A stretch of 64,000 nucleotides of DNA from Flavobacteriaceae bacterium (GCA_029243385.1 JAQWSC010000008.1:171612-235611); one strand, 5' to 3'; numbered from the stretch's first letter, positions 52,689 through 62,013 are shown. Notes: generated from the letters alone by a model not told the origin. A program made the numbers and translations.

Positions 52689-53198
52689 TTAGTTAAAGAG
52701 TGCTTTCAATTCGGTTGCGTCTTGAGGGCTTAATTTTTTTGCCAAGACCAAACTCAGTTGTTTTCTGCGCAAAGCAGCGTCGTAGCGTTCTTTCTCCAAA
52801 GCCGATTCGGGAACCAAAGGCGGAACGGCAATGGGCTTTCCGTTGGAATCCACCGCAACAAAGGTGTAAATAGCTTCGTTGACTTTTTCCAACGTTTTAG
52901 ACAAGGGGTCTTCCATCCAAACGTCTATAAAAACTTCCATGGAGGTGGTAAAGGCACGGGAAACTTTGGCCTCTAAGGTCAATACGCTTCCCAAAGGAAC
53001 CGATTTGCTAAAATGAACGTGGTTGATAGACGCCGTAACAACAATGTTGTTGGAGTGGCGCTCGGCGGCAATACAGGCCACTCGATCCATACGGGCTAGC
53101 AATTCCCCTCCAAACAAATTGTTCAGCGGATTGGTGTCGCTCGGCAATACCAAGTCGGTAGTAATGGTCTTTGATTCGCTGGGTGTTCGTGCTTTCAT
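52689..53198 (-). CDS. acyl-CoA thioesterase (hotdog fold)
   Basis: 169 residues, one hotdog domain of the YciA/BACH type. Marks: NPLNNLFGGELLARMDRVA (catalytic-helix region with Asn/Gly/Asp), then VVTASINHVHFSKSVPLG and the extended strands to EAIYTFVAVD. Hydrolyses acyl-CoAs in the cytoplasm; chain length preference is unknown. A TATTTTCG sequence 7 bases upstream is a one-mismatch -7 element. Confidence 0.9.
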   Translation of the reverse strand: MKARTPSESKTITTDLVLPSDTNPLNNLFGGELLARMDRVACIAAERHSNNIVVTASINHVHFSKSVPLGSVLTLEAKVSRAFTTSMEVFIDVWMEDPLSKTLEKVNEAIYTFVAVDSNGKPIAVPPLVPESALEKERYDAALRRKQLSLVLAKKLSPQDATELKALFN

Positions 53199-53281
53199 CT
53201 GGAAGCGAAAATACGGCTTTTTTGATTAACGGTTTGTGTATGAAACGTAGCGTGCAAAAAGACACTAACTTTCGGATTAAC

Positions 53282-53420
53282 ACATAGCCAAATTTTTATA
53301 TTTTGTTTTTAATTTTTTATCCTAAAAGCCAAATTTAAAAATTTGGCGATCTTTGTAAATGAGTATAAACCTCTCAGTTTAGCACTTATTAGCTATGTTT
53401 TATACACCGTGTTAGCAATA
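53282..53420. repeat. cassette-boundary repeat region with palindromes
   Basis: Non-coding and AT-rich. It contains the palindromic GCCAAATTTAAAAATTTGGC (53328-53347), a second copy of AGCCAAATTT (53286-53295), an ACATAGC/GCTATGT inverted pair (53282-53288, 53391-53397), and ends with GTTAGCAATA (53411-53420), whose inverted copy is at 54345-54354. I recall similar sequence as a recurrent gene boundary in flavobacterial genomes. The AAC/GTT-bearing arms resemble integron attC logic, but the canonical core is not met. Confidence 0.4.
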
Positions 53421-53421
53421 G

Positions 53422-54285
53422 TTATTTTTTTATCATTTTTGTAAACTTTTCAACGTATTTATCTTCGAAGCTATAAATTCCCATAATATGTTTACTATCA
53501 ATATTCCAAAATTCCGTATTACTTTTATTTGCTGCCTCAAATATTTCATATCCTAATTCATATGGGACTTGTTTATCAGTCTTACTATGAATAATAACTA
53601 TAGGGATTGTTAAATTTTTAATTTCTTCTTTTGCAGGAAAATCGTTGTTCATTATTAGAGGAACAATCCATTTAAAGTTTTCTAAATTTAATGCATTTGC
53701 ATATACTTTTCCTATGTCAGGAAATGAACCAAAAGTACCTTCTAATATTAATCCACTAACTTTTTCTTGTCGTTGATTTGCATTCATTGCTGCAAAAGTT
53801 CCACCTAAAGATTGCCCCCAAATTATAACAGGTTTTCCTGCAACATTTTCCATTGCTATTATTTTATCAAAAACGAAAAGAGCATCTTTTTTTAAGACCA
53901 AAGAATTATTCGCTTCTCAATTTGATTTTCCAAAATTTCTGCGTTCAAAACAAAAAACTTGAAAACCCTTTTTCAAAAGAGGTTTGTAAGATTCTTGAAC
54001 GGAAGACATTAAATGCATTCCTTTTCCCGAGTAATGAAAAATTGTTCCTATAGATGTAACTGAATCTGGTTTAAAAAGAACTCCGTGTAATTTTACATCA
54101 TTATCTACATCAAAATAAAATTCTTCATAATTCAATTCTGATTTAAATTCGATATAATCAATTCCATTCATTTGGTAAATCATCTTGTCCGAAAATCTTG
54201 AAAAACGAAAATATAAAATGGACAAAACTATTAAAGTGAAGATTGTAATTGTCAACCATTTTATAATTTTTAAAAACTTTTTCAT
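53422..54285 (-). pseudogene. alpha/beta hydrolase interrupted by an in-frame TGA
   Basis: The N-terminal part (53917-54285, 122 codons) has a signal-anchor helix and runs to RRNFGKSN, the strand before the oxyanion turn. An in-frame TGA (complement at 53917-53919) follows, and the same frame continues with EANNSLV and the nucleophile elbow WGQSLGG (Ser), then the acid/His region. The intact protein would be about 287 residues, like other membrane-anchored serine hydrolases. GGA to TGA would be a single G-to-T change at the usual glycine. The gene is AT-rich and bounded by inverted GTTAGCAATA repeats, so probably acquired. Confidence 0.75.
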
Positions 54286-54710
54286 ATGATGTTTGTCTTG
54301 TTAGACTAGATGATTTTTGTTTAGGTTACAGATTTTGTTTTAATTATTGCTAACTATTGTATATATACACCTTTATGGTGTTTATTTCCATTATATCGTT
54401 GTTTGGGTGGCACAATACATGCCAAATCGGGAAGTATTGTTGCACTTTTTGTTTTATCAAAAGAATTTTTGATTTTGGAAGCCCCAAAGACTGCGTTAGT
54501 AGAATGCAAAAGATTTCCTATTCTTAGAATAGGGGAAAGGTTCCATTTACCCTGTAAAAGCGCAATACGTTGCAGGTCGTTCATGAGTGTAGAATCGATT
54601 AGGGGTCGTTCTTAGGGCTAATTTACAAAAAAAAGAATAACAACAACAATCGGTTTATCGAATGAAAGGGGAATGGAAAATAAATAGAGGAAATGTGGGA
54701 GTTGCTATAC
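54286..54710. other. intergenic stretch with the right cassette boundary
   Basis: Contains TATTGCTAAC (54345-54354), the inverted partner of 53411-53420, then ATATATACACC. Beyond it a 76-codon frame (54354-54584, minus) and a 70-codon frame (54403-54615, plus) overlap antisense; neither shows a domain or promoter, and the first runs into the boundary repeat. I treat both as repeat-derived rather than genes. Nothing else is seen up to the HU/SPOR gene. Confidence 0.4.
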
Positions 54711-55577
54711 CTACTCAGAAGTCAAAATCCAAGCGTCTTTAGCCTCAAGTTTTTGAATGGTTCTCAACCGCTTGACAGCCGCATCTTTATCCGTAAAGCT
54801 TTCAAAAGCAACGGGGTGCAATCCGTAGGTATTGGCAGGAAGGCGTTTGGCATTGTAGCCATTCTGCAGCAATTGCTCCAGTTTTTTATCAGCATTAGCA
54901 GCCACTCTAAAAGCACCGGCTACGATATGAAAACGCTCTTTTTTGAGCGGCATGGTAACGGTAATGGAAGGAAGTGCTCCCAAATCAAAAACCGCTTTTT
55001 GTAGCGACGACTCTATGGCCGCTTGTTCTTGGTTGATGAGGTGCTGGTTTTCCCAATTAAAATAACTCAATCCCACAATTCCGATTGCCAAAACGCCTAC
55101 TGCTGCAACTTTCCAAAACGAAGTAGCAGAACTGTGCGGAGCTACTGCCGGAGCAACTCGAGCAATTTTGGGAGAAACCACTGCGCCCAATCCAAAGGAA
55201 GACATCAGGTGGTTGTGCGAATCGGAGGGGGCAAACACAATTTTTTGTTCGTTATTAAAAACAAACGTTCCCAACGAAACCAATTCAAGAGATCCTTTGT
55301 GAAGGGCTTTTTTCCAAGCCACAACTTCGGTATGAATTTCTTTAACTGCCTCTTCAAAAGCAATGGAATACACATCAGCAATATAGTGGGCAAGCAACCC
55401 GTCGTTGGAGCGCAATTGTTCGTTAAACGACACCCCTTTTGTGGGTGGGTAAAACGCATGTTGTGTCGCATCCAAACGCGCCGATTTGTAGTGCGTCAAA
55501 AAAGCACCAAATCCGGGAACCGTTACACATTCGTAACGGTAAAGCAACTCGCTAATGTGTTTTTGTAATTGCATCAT
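54711..55577 (-). CDS. HU-like/CCDC81-type DNA-binding and SPOR domain protein
   Basis: 288 residues. N-terminal two-part HU-like (CCDC81-type) fold with YECVTVPGFGAFLTHY and GSLELVSLGTFVF; a single membrane helix near 152-172 (VAAVGVLAIGIVGLSYF); C-terminal SPOR domain (about 215-285, FHIVAGAFRVAANADKK) that binds denuded glycan at the septum. This architecture is typical of Bacteroidota. Two Met codons are adjacent at the start; the -7 element ends 4 bases before the second (55574), which may be the true, leaderless start. Confidence 0.85.
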   Translation of the reverse strand: MMQLQKHISELLYRYECVTVPGFGAFLTHYKSARLDATQHAFYPPTKGVSFNEQLRSNDGLLAHYIADVYSIAFEEAVKEIHTEVVAWKKALHKGSLELVSLGTFVFNNEQKIVFAPSDSHNHLMSSFGLGAVVSPKIARVAPAVAPHSSATSFWKVAAVGVLAIGIVGLSYFNWENQHLINQEQAAIESSLQKAVFDLGALPSITVTMPLKKERFHIVAGAFRVAANADKKLEQLLQNGYNAKRLPANTYGLHPVAFESFTDKDAAVKRLRTIQKLEAKDAWILTSE

Positions 55578-55578
55578 T

Positions 55579-55586
55579 CAAAAATA
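55579..55586 (-). promoter_or_regulatory. promoter -7 element of the HU/SPOR gene (possible leaderless start)
   Basis: Reads TATTTTTG on the minus strand; 4 bases lie between it and the second ATG, the same spacing as at rbfA and plsC. Confidence 0.45.
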
Positions 55587-55644
55587 CATTTTTTTTCAAA
55601 AGGATGCTACCTGTACGGTTGTTTTTATTAACAGGAAGATTTTT

Positions 55645-55652
55645 TATTTTTG
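55645..55652 (+). promoter_or_regulatory. promoter -7 element of dprA
   Basis: TATTTTTG, a perfect TAnnTTTG, 17 bases before the ATG at 55670. This favours that start over the ATG at 55604. Confidence 0.5.
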
Positions 55653-55669
55653 AAAGCAATTCCCCAATC

Positions 55670-56770
55670 ATGAACGAAGACAAATTAGTTGCGATTTTAG
55701 CGCTCCAAGCGGCTCCGGGTGTGGGCGATCGCACGGCCAAAAAATTGATTGCTTATTGCGGAAGTCCGCAGGCGGTTTTTACGGCTTCCAAACGCGACCT
55801 AACTCGTGTGGATGGAATCGGTTCTTTTGTTGCCCAAGCACTGTCCAACGACACACTTTTTAAACAGGCCGAAAGCGAACTTTCATTCATTCGCAAAAAC
55901 AACATTCAATGCCATTATTTCGAAGACGCTTCCTATCCGTTTGCGCTAAAGCATTGCGTGGACGGCCCTATACTAATGTTTTCATCGGGCAACATTGCCA
56001 TCAACGACCAACCAATTCTCAGCATTGTCGGAACGCGAAGAGCGACCCCAAGAGGTGTGTCGTTTTGTGAAGAATTAATCGCCCAATTGGCGCCGTTCAA
56101 CCCTATTATTGTTTCTGGATTTGCCTACGGAATCGATATTGTGGCTCACAGGGCAGCTTTAGCAAACAACTTGCAAACCGTAGGTTGTTTGGCGCACGGC
56201 ATTCAAAAATGCTACCCTGCAAGCCATAGAAAATACCGATCCAACATTGAAAACAACGGAGGGTTTTATTCCGATTTTTGGAGCAATGCGCCTTTTGCCA
56301 AATCCAATTTCCTGAAATGCAATCGCATTATTGCCGGGCTTTCTTCGGCAACGCTCGTTATTGAATCTGACCAAAAAGGAGGCAGTTTGATTACAGCCAA
56401 TATGGCCTTTGATTACAACCGGGTTGTGATGGCAGTTCCAGGCAGGCCCTCGGACACCATGAGCAAAGGATGTAACGACCTCATTAAAGCACAAAAAGCG
56501 CATGTATTGACCTCAGCCGAAGATGTGATGCTTCAATTGAATTGGCATCAAAAACCAACGCAAACCCCTGTTCAAAAAAAATTGTTTGTAGAGCTTACCG
56601 ATCAAGAGCGCATCGTGTTGCAGGTTTTGCAAGAAACAGGCAAAGAACAACTGGACTTTATCGCGATAAAAAGCAATTATCCGATTTCACAAACGGCTAG
56701 TTTGTTGTTTGCATTGGAGATGAAAGGGGTGGTAAAACCGTTGCCAGGAAAATGGTATAAAATGATTTGA
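55670..56770 (+). CDS. dprA: DNA-processing protein DprA
   Basis: Loads RecA onto incoming single-stranded DNA in natural transformation. About 366 residues from the ATG at 55670, supported by the promoter. Domains: an HhH-like N-terminal region (APGVGDRTAKKLI), the Rossmann DNA-binding core with SIVGTRRATPRG and VSGFAYGIDIVAHRAAL, the VVMAVPGRPSD segment, and a C-terminal winged helix (QTASLLFALEMKGVV). Full length with all core motifs. recA lies 2 kb downstream. Confidence 0.94.
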   Translation: MNEDKLVAILALQAAPGVGDRTAKKLIAYCGSPQAVFTASKRDLTRVDGIGSFVAQALSNDTLFKQAESELSFIRKNNIQCHYFEDASYPFALKHCVDGPILMFSSGNIAINDQPILSIVGTRRATPRGVSFCEELIAQLAPFNPIIVSGFAYGIDIVAHRAALANNLQTVGCLAHGIQKCYPASHRKYRSNIENNGGFYSDFWSNAPFAKSNFLKCNRIIAGLSSATLVIESDQKGGSLITANMAFDYNRVVMAVPGRPSDTMSKGCNDLIKAQKAHVLTSAEDVMLQLNWHQKPTQTPVQKKLFVELTDQERIVLQVLQETGKEQLDFIAIKSNYPISQTASLLFALEMKGVVKPLPGKWYKMI

Positions 56771-56772
56771 AT

Positions 56773-57744
56773 TTAGGAAAACCCTAATTTTTGTCGGACT
56801 CTGTTTAAAACACTTTGAGCCACACTTTTGGCTTTTTGCGCACCCAATTGAAGCGTTTTTTCAACCTCATCAGGATGGTTCATAAAAAAATCAAACGCTT
56901 TGCGCTCTTCACTAAAAGTTGCTAAAATACATTCAAACAAATCTTGTTTGGCATGCCCGTATCCAAAACCGCCTTGTTCGTATTGTTGCTTCATCGTGGC
57001 TTGTTGCTCACTGCTGGCAACCAATTGATACAGTTTAAAAACGGTACAAGTGGTGGTGTCTTTGGGTGCTTCCAAGGGAGTACTATCGGTGGCAATTCCC
57101 ATGATTTGTTTGCGAAGTTTTTTCTCTGGAAGAAAAATATTGATGGTATTCCCTTTGGATTTGCTCATTTTTTCGCCATTGGTTCCAACCACATACATGG
57201 TTTCTTCCTGAACTTTTGCCTTGGGCAAAACCAGCGTTTCGCCAAGTTGATGATTCAGTCGGGCGGCAACGTCTCGAGCCATTTCTAGGTGCTGCAGTTG
57301 GTCTTTTCCCACAGGAACGATTTCGGCGTCGTACAATAAAATATCGGCAGCCATCAACATCGGGTAGGTAAACAATCCCGAATTAACATCCTCCAAATCT
57401 TTTGATTTATCCTTAAAAGAGTGTGCCAGTGTAAGCCGTTGGTAAGGAAAAAAACAATTCAAATACCACATCAGTTCGGTTACTTCTGCGACATCGGATT
57501 GTCGGTAAAAAACAGTTTTTTCGACATCCAATCCACAGGCTAGCCATGCAGCAGCAGTAGCCAAGGTGTTTGATGACAGGACTTCTTTGTTTTTGATCTG
57601 GGTCAAAGAATGCATGTCTGCAATGAACAAAAACGACTCGTGCTCATTGATTTGAGCCAATTTAATGGCAGGAAGAATAGCGCCTAAAAGATTTCCAAGA
57701 TGCGGTGTTCCAGTACTCTGAACTCCCGTTAAAATTCGAGCCAT
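56773..57744 (-). CDS. trpS: tryptophanyl-tRNA synthetase
   Basis: 323 residues, class I synthetase. HIGH equivalent TPHLGNLLGAI near residue 13 and KMSKS motif KMSKSKGNTI near residue 193; the LMAADILLYDAEIVPVGKDQ segment lines the Trp/ATP site. Convergent with dprA (2-base gap). Its promoter carries a perfect palindrome over the -7 element. Confidence 0.97.
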   Translation of the reverse strand: MARILTGVQSTGTPHLGNLLGAILPAIKLAQINEHESFLFIADMHSLTQIKNKEVLSSNTLATAAAWLACGLDVEKTVFYRQSDVAEVTELMWYLNCFFPYQRLTLAHSFKDKSKDLEDVNSGLFTYPMLMAADILLYDAEIVPVGKDQLQHLEMARDVAARLNHQLGETLVLPKAKVQEETMYVVGTNGEKMSKSKGNTINIFLPEKKLRKQIMGIATDSTPLEAPKDTTTCTVFKLYQLVASSEQQATMKQQYEQGGFGYGHAKQDLFECILATFSEERKAFDFFMNHPDEVEKTLQLGAQKAKSVAQSVLNRVRQKLGFS

Positions 57745-57759
57745 ACAAGGTGTTATTTG

Positions 57760-57775
57760 TCCTACAAAAGTAGGA
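57760..57775. promoter_or_regulatory. palindromic -7 region of the trpS promoter
   Basis: TCCTAC-AAAA-GTAGGA, six-base perfect arms. The minus-strand -7 element TACTTTTG (57765-57772) lies inside it, so a protein bound here would block trpS. It is also within 40 bases of the plsC start. Confidence 0.45.
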
Positions 57776-57800
57776 TTAAATATTATTAACTACAATTTCT

Positions 57801-57808
57801 TATTTTTG
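57801..57808 (+). promoter_or_regulatory. promoter -7 element of plsC (possible leaderless start)
   Basis: TATTTTTG with AGGG between it and the ATG at 57813, a 4-base gap as at rbfA and the HU/SPOR gene. Confidence 0.45.
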
Positions 57809-57812
57809 AGGG

Positions 57813-58568
57813 ATGCAAAAGGTTTGGAACTATCTAGTTTATGGATTGTGGAATGTGTGGTTTTATTTTTTAAGCATTGTAGGCATTCTATTTTTATTTC
57901 CCTTTTTGCTTTTGTTTTCTGCCCATGAAAAATGGTATCCTCAATTTTTTTGGCTTGCCCATACGTTTTGGGCGCCCTTTGTAATGTTCGGCATGGGTTT
58001 TTTCCCAAGCGTTCGGTTGAGTCAGCCTTTTGAAAAAGGAAAAAGCTATGTTTTAGTTGCCAATCACACCAGCATGATAGACATTATGTTGATGTTTTGG
58101 GTGTCCAAAAATCCAGGCGTTTTTGTTGGAAAAAAAGAATTGGTAAAACTGCCTATTTTTGGCTATTTCTATAAGCGTGTGTGCATTATGGTTGATCGTC
58201 AAAACATGAAAAGCCGAAAAGCCGTGTATGAACGAGCGAAAAAAAGACTCAGTCAAGGGTTGGGAATTTGTATTTTTCCCGAAGGATTGGTTCCTGACCC
58301 GTCCGAAGAGTTAGCTCCTTTTAAAGACGGCGCTTTTCGAATGGCAATTGATTTTCAAATCCCCATTGTACCTATAAGCTTTGTTGATTGCAAACGCAGG
58401 TTTCCGTTTCAGTTTTCAGCAAACTATTTCAAAGGCAATCCCGGAAGGTTGAGAGCTCATGTGCATCCTCATATCAGCACCCAAGGAATGACCTTAGCAG
58501 ACAAAGAAGCGTTGAAAAACAAAACGTTTGCGGTTATTTTAAACGAATTGAAAAAAGAAGGTGCGTAA
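57813..58568 (+). CDS. plsC: 1-acyl-sn-glycerol-3-phosphate acyltransferase
   Basis: Phospholipid synthesis: adds the second acyl chain to lysophosphatidate. 251 residues. One or two N-terminal membrane helices (about 8-35), then the acyltransferase motifs NHTSMID (NHxxxxD) and FPEGLVP (FPEG), plus VPISFVDCKRR. The first codons overlap the likely transcription start. Convergent with recA, 9-base gap. Confidence 0.92.
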   Translation: MQKVWNYLVYGLWNVWFYFLSIVGILFLFPFLLLFSAHEKWYPQFFWLAHTFWAPFVMFGMGFFPSVRLSQPFEKGKSYVLVANHTSMIDIMLMFWVSKNPGVFVGKKELVKLPIFGYFYKRVCIMVDRQNMKSRKAVYERAKKRLSQGLGICIFPEGLVPDPSEELAPFKDGAFRMAIDFQIPIVPISFVDCKRRFPFQFSANYFKGNPGRLRAHVHPHISTQGMTLADKEALKNKTFAVILNELKKEGA

Positions 58569-58577
58569 GAACTGTTG

Positions 58578-59576
58578 TTAGGAAGTTAACAGCTCTTTGA
58601 TTTTTCCTTCCAGTTCTTCGGAAAGTTCTGGATTGTCTTCCAGCAATTTTTTTACAGCATCGCGCCCTTGACCTAGTTTGGTGTCTCCATAGCTAAACCA
58701 AGAACCACTTTTCTTAATAATTTCGGCTTCGACACCAATGTCTAGGACTTCACCAAATCGAGAAATTCCTTTTCCATACATGATATCAAATTCTGCTAAT
58801 TTGAACGGAGGAGCGACCTTGTTTTTAACCACTTTGACACGTGTTTTGTTTCCTAAAACCGATCCGTCAGTGTTTTTAATTTGCGTAGATCTACGAATGT
58901 CCAAACGAACGGAAGCATAAAATTTGAGAGCATTTCCACCCGTTGTAGTTTCTGGATTTCCAAACATCACGCCAATTTTTTCTCTCAATTGATTGATAAA
59001 AATCACCGTACAATTGGTTTTGCTAATGGTTCCTGTAAGCTTACGCAAAGCTTGAGACATAAGGCGTGCGTGCAATCCCATTTTTGAATCACCCATTTCG
59101 CCTTCAATTTCGCTTTTCGGAGTCAAGGCAGCAACAGAGTCAATAACAACAATATCAATTGCACCCGATCGAATGAGGTTTTCAGCAATTTCGAGAGCCT
59201 GTTCACCGTGATCGGGTTGTGAAATAATCAACTGATCGATGTCCACTCCCAAATGTTCTGCATAATACCGATCAAAAGCGTGCTCGGCATCTATAAAAGC
59301 AGCAATACCACCTGCTTTTTGACATTCTGCAATAGCGTGTAACGTAAGAGTTGTTTTCCCAGAAGATTCCGGGCCGTAAATCTCAACAACACGTCCGCGA
59401 GGGTACCCGCCGACACCCAAAGCAGCATCCAATCCTAAAGAACCAGAGGAAATCACCTCTACTTGTTCTACGACAGAGTCGCCCATTTTCATGACGGCGC
59501 CTTTACCGTATGTTTTATCCAGTTTGTCAAGTGTGAGTTGAAGCGCTTTTAGTTTTGCATCTTTTTCTGAAGCCAT
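58578..59576 (-). CDS. recA: recombinase RecA
   Basis: 332 residues. Walker A GPESSGKT at 68-75, the [12 protein letters not shown] strand, DNA-binding loop L1 region [16 protein letters not shown] and L2 [22 protein letters not shown]. Central to homologous recombination and the SOS response; the AddAB-like pair and DprA in this window feed it. A TAATTTAG sequence upstream is a one-mismatch -7 element; no clear LexA box was seen. Confidence 0.98.
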   Translation of the reverse strand: MASEKDAKLKALQLTLDKLDKTYGKGAVMKMGDSVVEQVEVISSGSLGLDAALGVGGYPRGRVVEIYGPESSGKTTLTLHAIAECQKAGGIAAFIDAEHAFDRYYAEHLGVDIDQLIISQPDHGEQALEIAENLIRSGAIDIVVIDSVAALTPKSEIEGEMGDSKMGLHARLMSQALRKLTGTISKTNCTVIFINQLREKIGVMFGNPETTTGGNALKFYASVRLDIRRSTQIKNTDGSVLGNKTRVKVVKNKVAPPFKLAEFDIMYGKGISRFGEVLDIGVEAEIIKKSGSWFSYGDTKLGQGRDAVKKLLEDNPELSEELEGKIKELLTS

Positions 59577-59654
59577 GATATTTTTTTTGATCCGATTGGC
59601 TAAATTACAATTTTTTTAGCCTGATTCACAATGTTTTTTATTCACAACACACGG

Positions 59655-59688
59655 TTTTTGATAGAGCTAATTCAAATTCGTATCTTTG
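59655..59688 (+). promoter_or_regulatory. promoter of trhO
   Basis: TTTTTG (59655-59660), 20 bases, then TATCTTTG (59681-59688), a perfect -7 element; the ATG is 33 bases further. Confidence 0.55.
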
Positions 59689-59721
59689 GGCTTTTATTTT
59701 TAACCTTAATCGAAGTATAGC

Positions 59722-60771
59722 ATGCAACTGTACAATAAATTAAGCGCTAGAGAACGAGAAGTTTTAATTGAACAAGCAGGCGATGAGCGCCTCACTCTTT
59801 CTTTTTATCAATACGCGCACATTCCCAACCCACAACTTTTCAGAGATCATTTGTTTCTTAGTTGGAACCAACAAGATGTTCTAGGACGTATTTATGTTGC
59901 CTACGAAGGAATCAATGCCCAATTATCGGTTCCTGCCAAAAATTTTAGCGTATTCAAAAGCCATTTGGACAGCATTTCTTTTTTGAAGGACGTGCGTCTA
60001 AACATCGCCATTGAACAAGACAATAAGTCGTTTTTAAAACTTAAAATCAAAGTGAGAGACAAAATTGTTTCTGACGGCCTGAACGACGCAACTTTTGACG
60101 TGACCAACAAAGGAGTGCATCTTTCTGCTGAAGCGTTTAACAATTTGGTAGAAAAGCCTGAAACCATTTTGGTAGATATGCGAAATCATTACGAAAGCGA
60201 AATAGGTCATTTCAAAGGAGCAATTACACCCGATGTGGATACCTTTCGAGAATCGCTTCCCATTATTGAAAAAGACCTTTCGGATCACAAAGAAGATAAA
60301 AACCTAGTCATGTATTGTACTGGAGGAATTCGTTGTGAAAAAGCCAGTGCGTATTTCAAACATAAAGGATTCAAAAATGTGTATCAGTTAGAAGGCGGTA
60401 TTATTGAGTATGCGCGACAGGTTGAAAAACAAGACTTGGAAAACAAATTTTTGGGTAAAAACTTTGTATTCGATCACCGCCGCGCAGAGCGAATTTCGAA
60501 AGATATTATTGCTCAATGTCATCAATGCGGAGCTCCGTGTGATGTCCACGTAAATTGTGCAAACGAAGCCTGTCATTTGCTTTTTATACAGTGTGAAGAA
60601 TGTACTAAAAACTACGATCAATGTTGCTCCGAACCGTGTAAAGAAATTCATCAACTTCCTGAAGATCAACAAAAAGCACTACGGAAAGGAAAAGGAAATA
60701 GCAATAAAATTTTCAAGAAAGGAAGATCACCCCAATTGAAGTTTAAAAAAACAACGCAAAATCAGGCATAA
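59722..60771 (+). CDS. trhO: tRNA uridine(34) hydroxylase / rhodanese-related sulfurtransferase (TrhO, YceA)
   Basis: 349 residues. N-terminal UPF0176 domain (SWNQQDVLGRIYVAYEGINAQ), central rhodanese domain with the active-site Cys in MYCTGGIRCEKAS (first Cys of CTGGIRC), and a C-terminal Cys-rich tail (CHQCGAPCDVHVNCANEACH) that probably binds zinc. The family forms 5-hydroxyuridine at tRNA U34. The Lys-rich C-terminus is normal for the group. Confidence 0.92.
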   Translation: MQLYNKLSAREREVLIEQAGDERLTLSFYQYAHIPNPQLFRDHLFLSWNQQDVLGRIYVAYEGINAQLSVPAKNFSVFKSHLDSISFLKDVRLNIAIEQDNKSFLKLKIKVRDKIVSDGLNDATFDVTNKGVHLSAEAFNNLVEKPETILVDMRNHYESEIGHFKGAITPDVDTFRESLPIIEKDLSDHKEDKNLVMYCTGGIRCEKASAYFKHKGFKNVYQLEGGIIEYARQVEKQDLENKFLGKNFVFDHRRAERISKDIIAQCHQCGAPCDVHVNCANEACHLLFIQCEECTKNYDQCCSEPCKEIHQLPEDQQKALRKGKGNSNKIFKKGRSPQLKFKKTTQNQA

Positions 60772-60837
60772 AAACGGGCACAAAATTGCCTATATTTACC
60801 GTTATAATTATTAATTTTTGACCCTTTCCTGAAAAAT

Positions 60838-62010
60838 ATGGGATGTAGTAGCTGTAGTACGAATACCGATGGAACCCCTAGAGGCTGTAAAAACAATGGA
60901 ACTTGTGGCTCAGACGGTTGCAACAAATTGACTGTTTTTGACTGGCTAGCCAACATGTCCTCACCAAGCGGTCAAGAAGACTTCAATGGAGTTGAGTTGC
61001 GCTTTAAAAACGGGCGAAAATCATTTTTTTACAACACCGAATCGCTTTCTCTTAGTATCGGAGATATCGTTACAACGCAAGCCGCTTCAGGGTATGATGT
61101 TGGGATAGTAACACTTACAGGCGGATTGGTAAAAGTGCAAATGAAAAAAAAGAGTGTCCCCGAAGACAGCCCAGAGATATTAAAGATTTATAGAAAATCA
61201 TCGCAGTCCGATATTGATCGGTGGGTTTCCTCAAGAGATCGAGAAGAAACCATCAAAAAACGCTCGCGCGAAATGGCGATTGCACTTTCGCTAAAAATGA
61301 AAATTTCGGATGTTGAATTTCAAGGAGACGGCTCCAAAGCTACTTTTTATTACACCGCCGAGTCAAGAGTAGATTTTAGGCAATTGATTAAAAACATGGC
61401 GCAGGAATTTTCCATTCGAATAGAAATGCGTCAAGTAGGCCTTCGGCAAGAAGCTTCTCGACTGGGAGGCGTTGGCTCTTGTGGGCGCGAATTGTGTTGT
61501 TCTACTTGGCTAACCGATTTTAGATCCGTTTCAACTTCTGCCGCACGATACCAACAGTTGGCATTGAATCCGCAAAAGTTGGCCGGTCAATGCGGAAAAC
61601 TCAAATGTTGCCTGAATTTTGAACTTGACACCTATCAAGACGCCTTAAAAGGGTTTCCAAAATCCGATACCAAGCTGTATACTGAAAAGGGATTGGCCGT
61701 TTGTCAAAAAGTCGATATTTTTAAAGGGCTTATGTGGTTTGCTTACAAAGGCGATTGGGCAAATTGGCACACGCTTACTACTGATCAAGTGAAAGAAATC
61801 AAAGCGCTTAACGCAAAAAAATCACCAGTAGCTGCTTTGGAAGAATATACCAGTCAGTTAATTGTAGAAGAAAAATCGACTTTTGAAAATGTGGTAGGGC
61901 AAGACAGCTTAACCCGCTTCGATAGACCCAAAAACACCAAAAGAAGAAGGAATAAATCCAAAAATCGTAACCGTAAAAAACCCCAAAACAAAAACCAAAA
62001 GCCTACTTAA
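60838..62010 (+). CDS. PSP1-domain protein, RicT-like
   Basis: 390 residues. A Cys-rich start (seven Cys in the first 35 residues, GCSSC...CKNNGTC), then the PSP1 domain with GSCGRELCCSTWL and GQCGKLKCCLNFE, Cys pairs that can hold an iron-sulphur cluster as in the RicAFT complex. The C-terminal 60 residues are basic and low-complexity (KNTKRRRNKSKNR), suggesting nucleic-acid contact. In Bacteroidota this gene commonly precedes gldH, as here (3 bases apart). The cellular role in this phylum is not established. Confidence 0.85.
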   Translation: MGCSSCSTNTDGTPRGCKNNGTCGSDGCNKLTVFDWLANMSSPSGQEDFNGVELRFKNGRKSFFYNTESLSLSIGDIVTTQAASGYDVGIVTLTGGLVKVQMKKKSVPEDSPEILKIYRKSSQSDIDRWVSSRDREETIKKRSREMAIALSLKMKISDVEFQGDGSKATFYYTAESRVDFRQLIKNMAQEFSIRIEMRQVGLRQEASRLGGVGSCGRELCCSTWLTDFRSVSTSAARYQQLALNPQKLAGQCGKLKCCLNFELDTYQDALKGFPKSDTKLYTEKGLAVCQKVDIFKGLMWFAYKGDWANWHTLTTDQVKEIKALNAKKSPVAALEEYTSQLIVEEKSTFENVVGQDSLTRFDRPKNTKRRRNKSKNRNRKKPQNKNQKPT

Positions 62011-62013
62011 ACT

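Noticed and set aside
54354-54584. 76-codon minus-strand frame and overlapping 70-codon plus-strand frame (54403-54615)
   Set aside because: They are antisense to each other, one runs into the cassette-boundary repeat, and neither shows a domain, signal or promoter.
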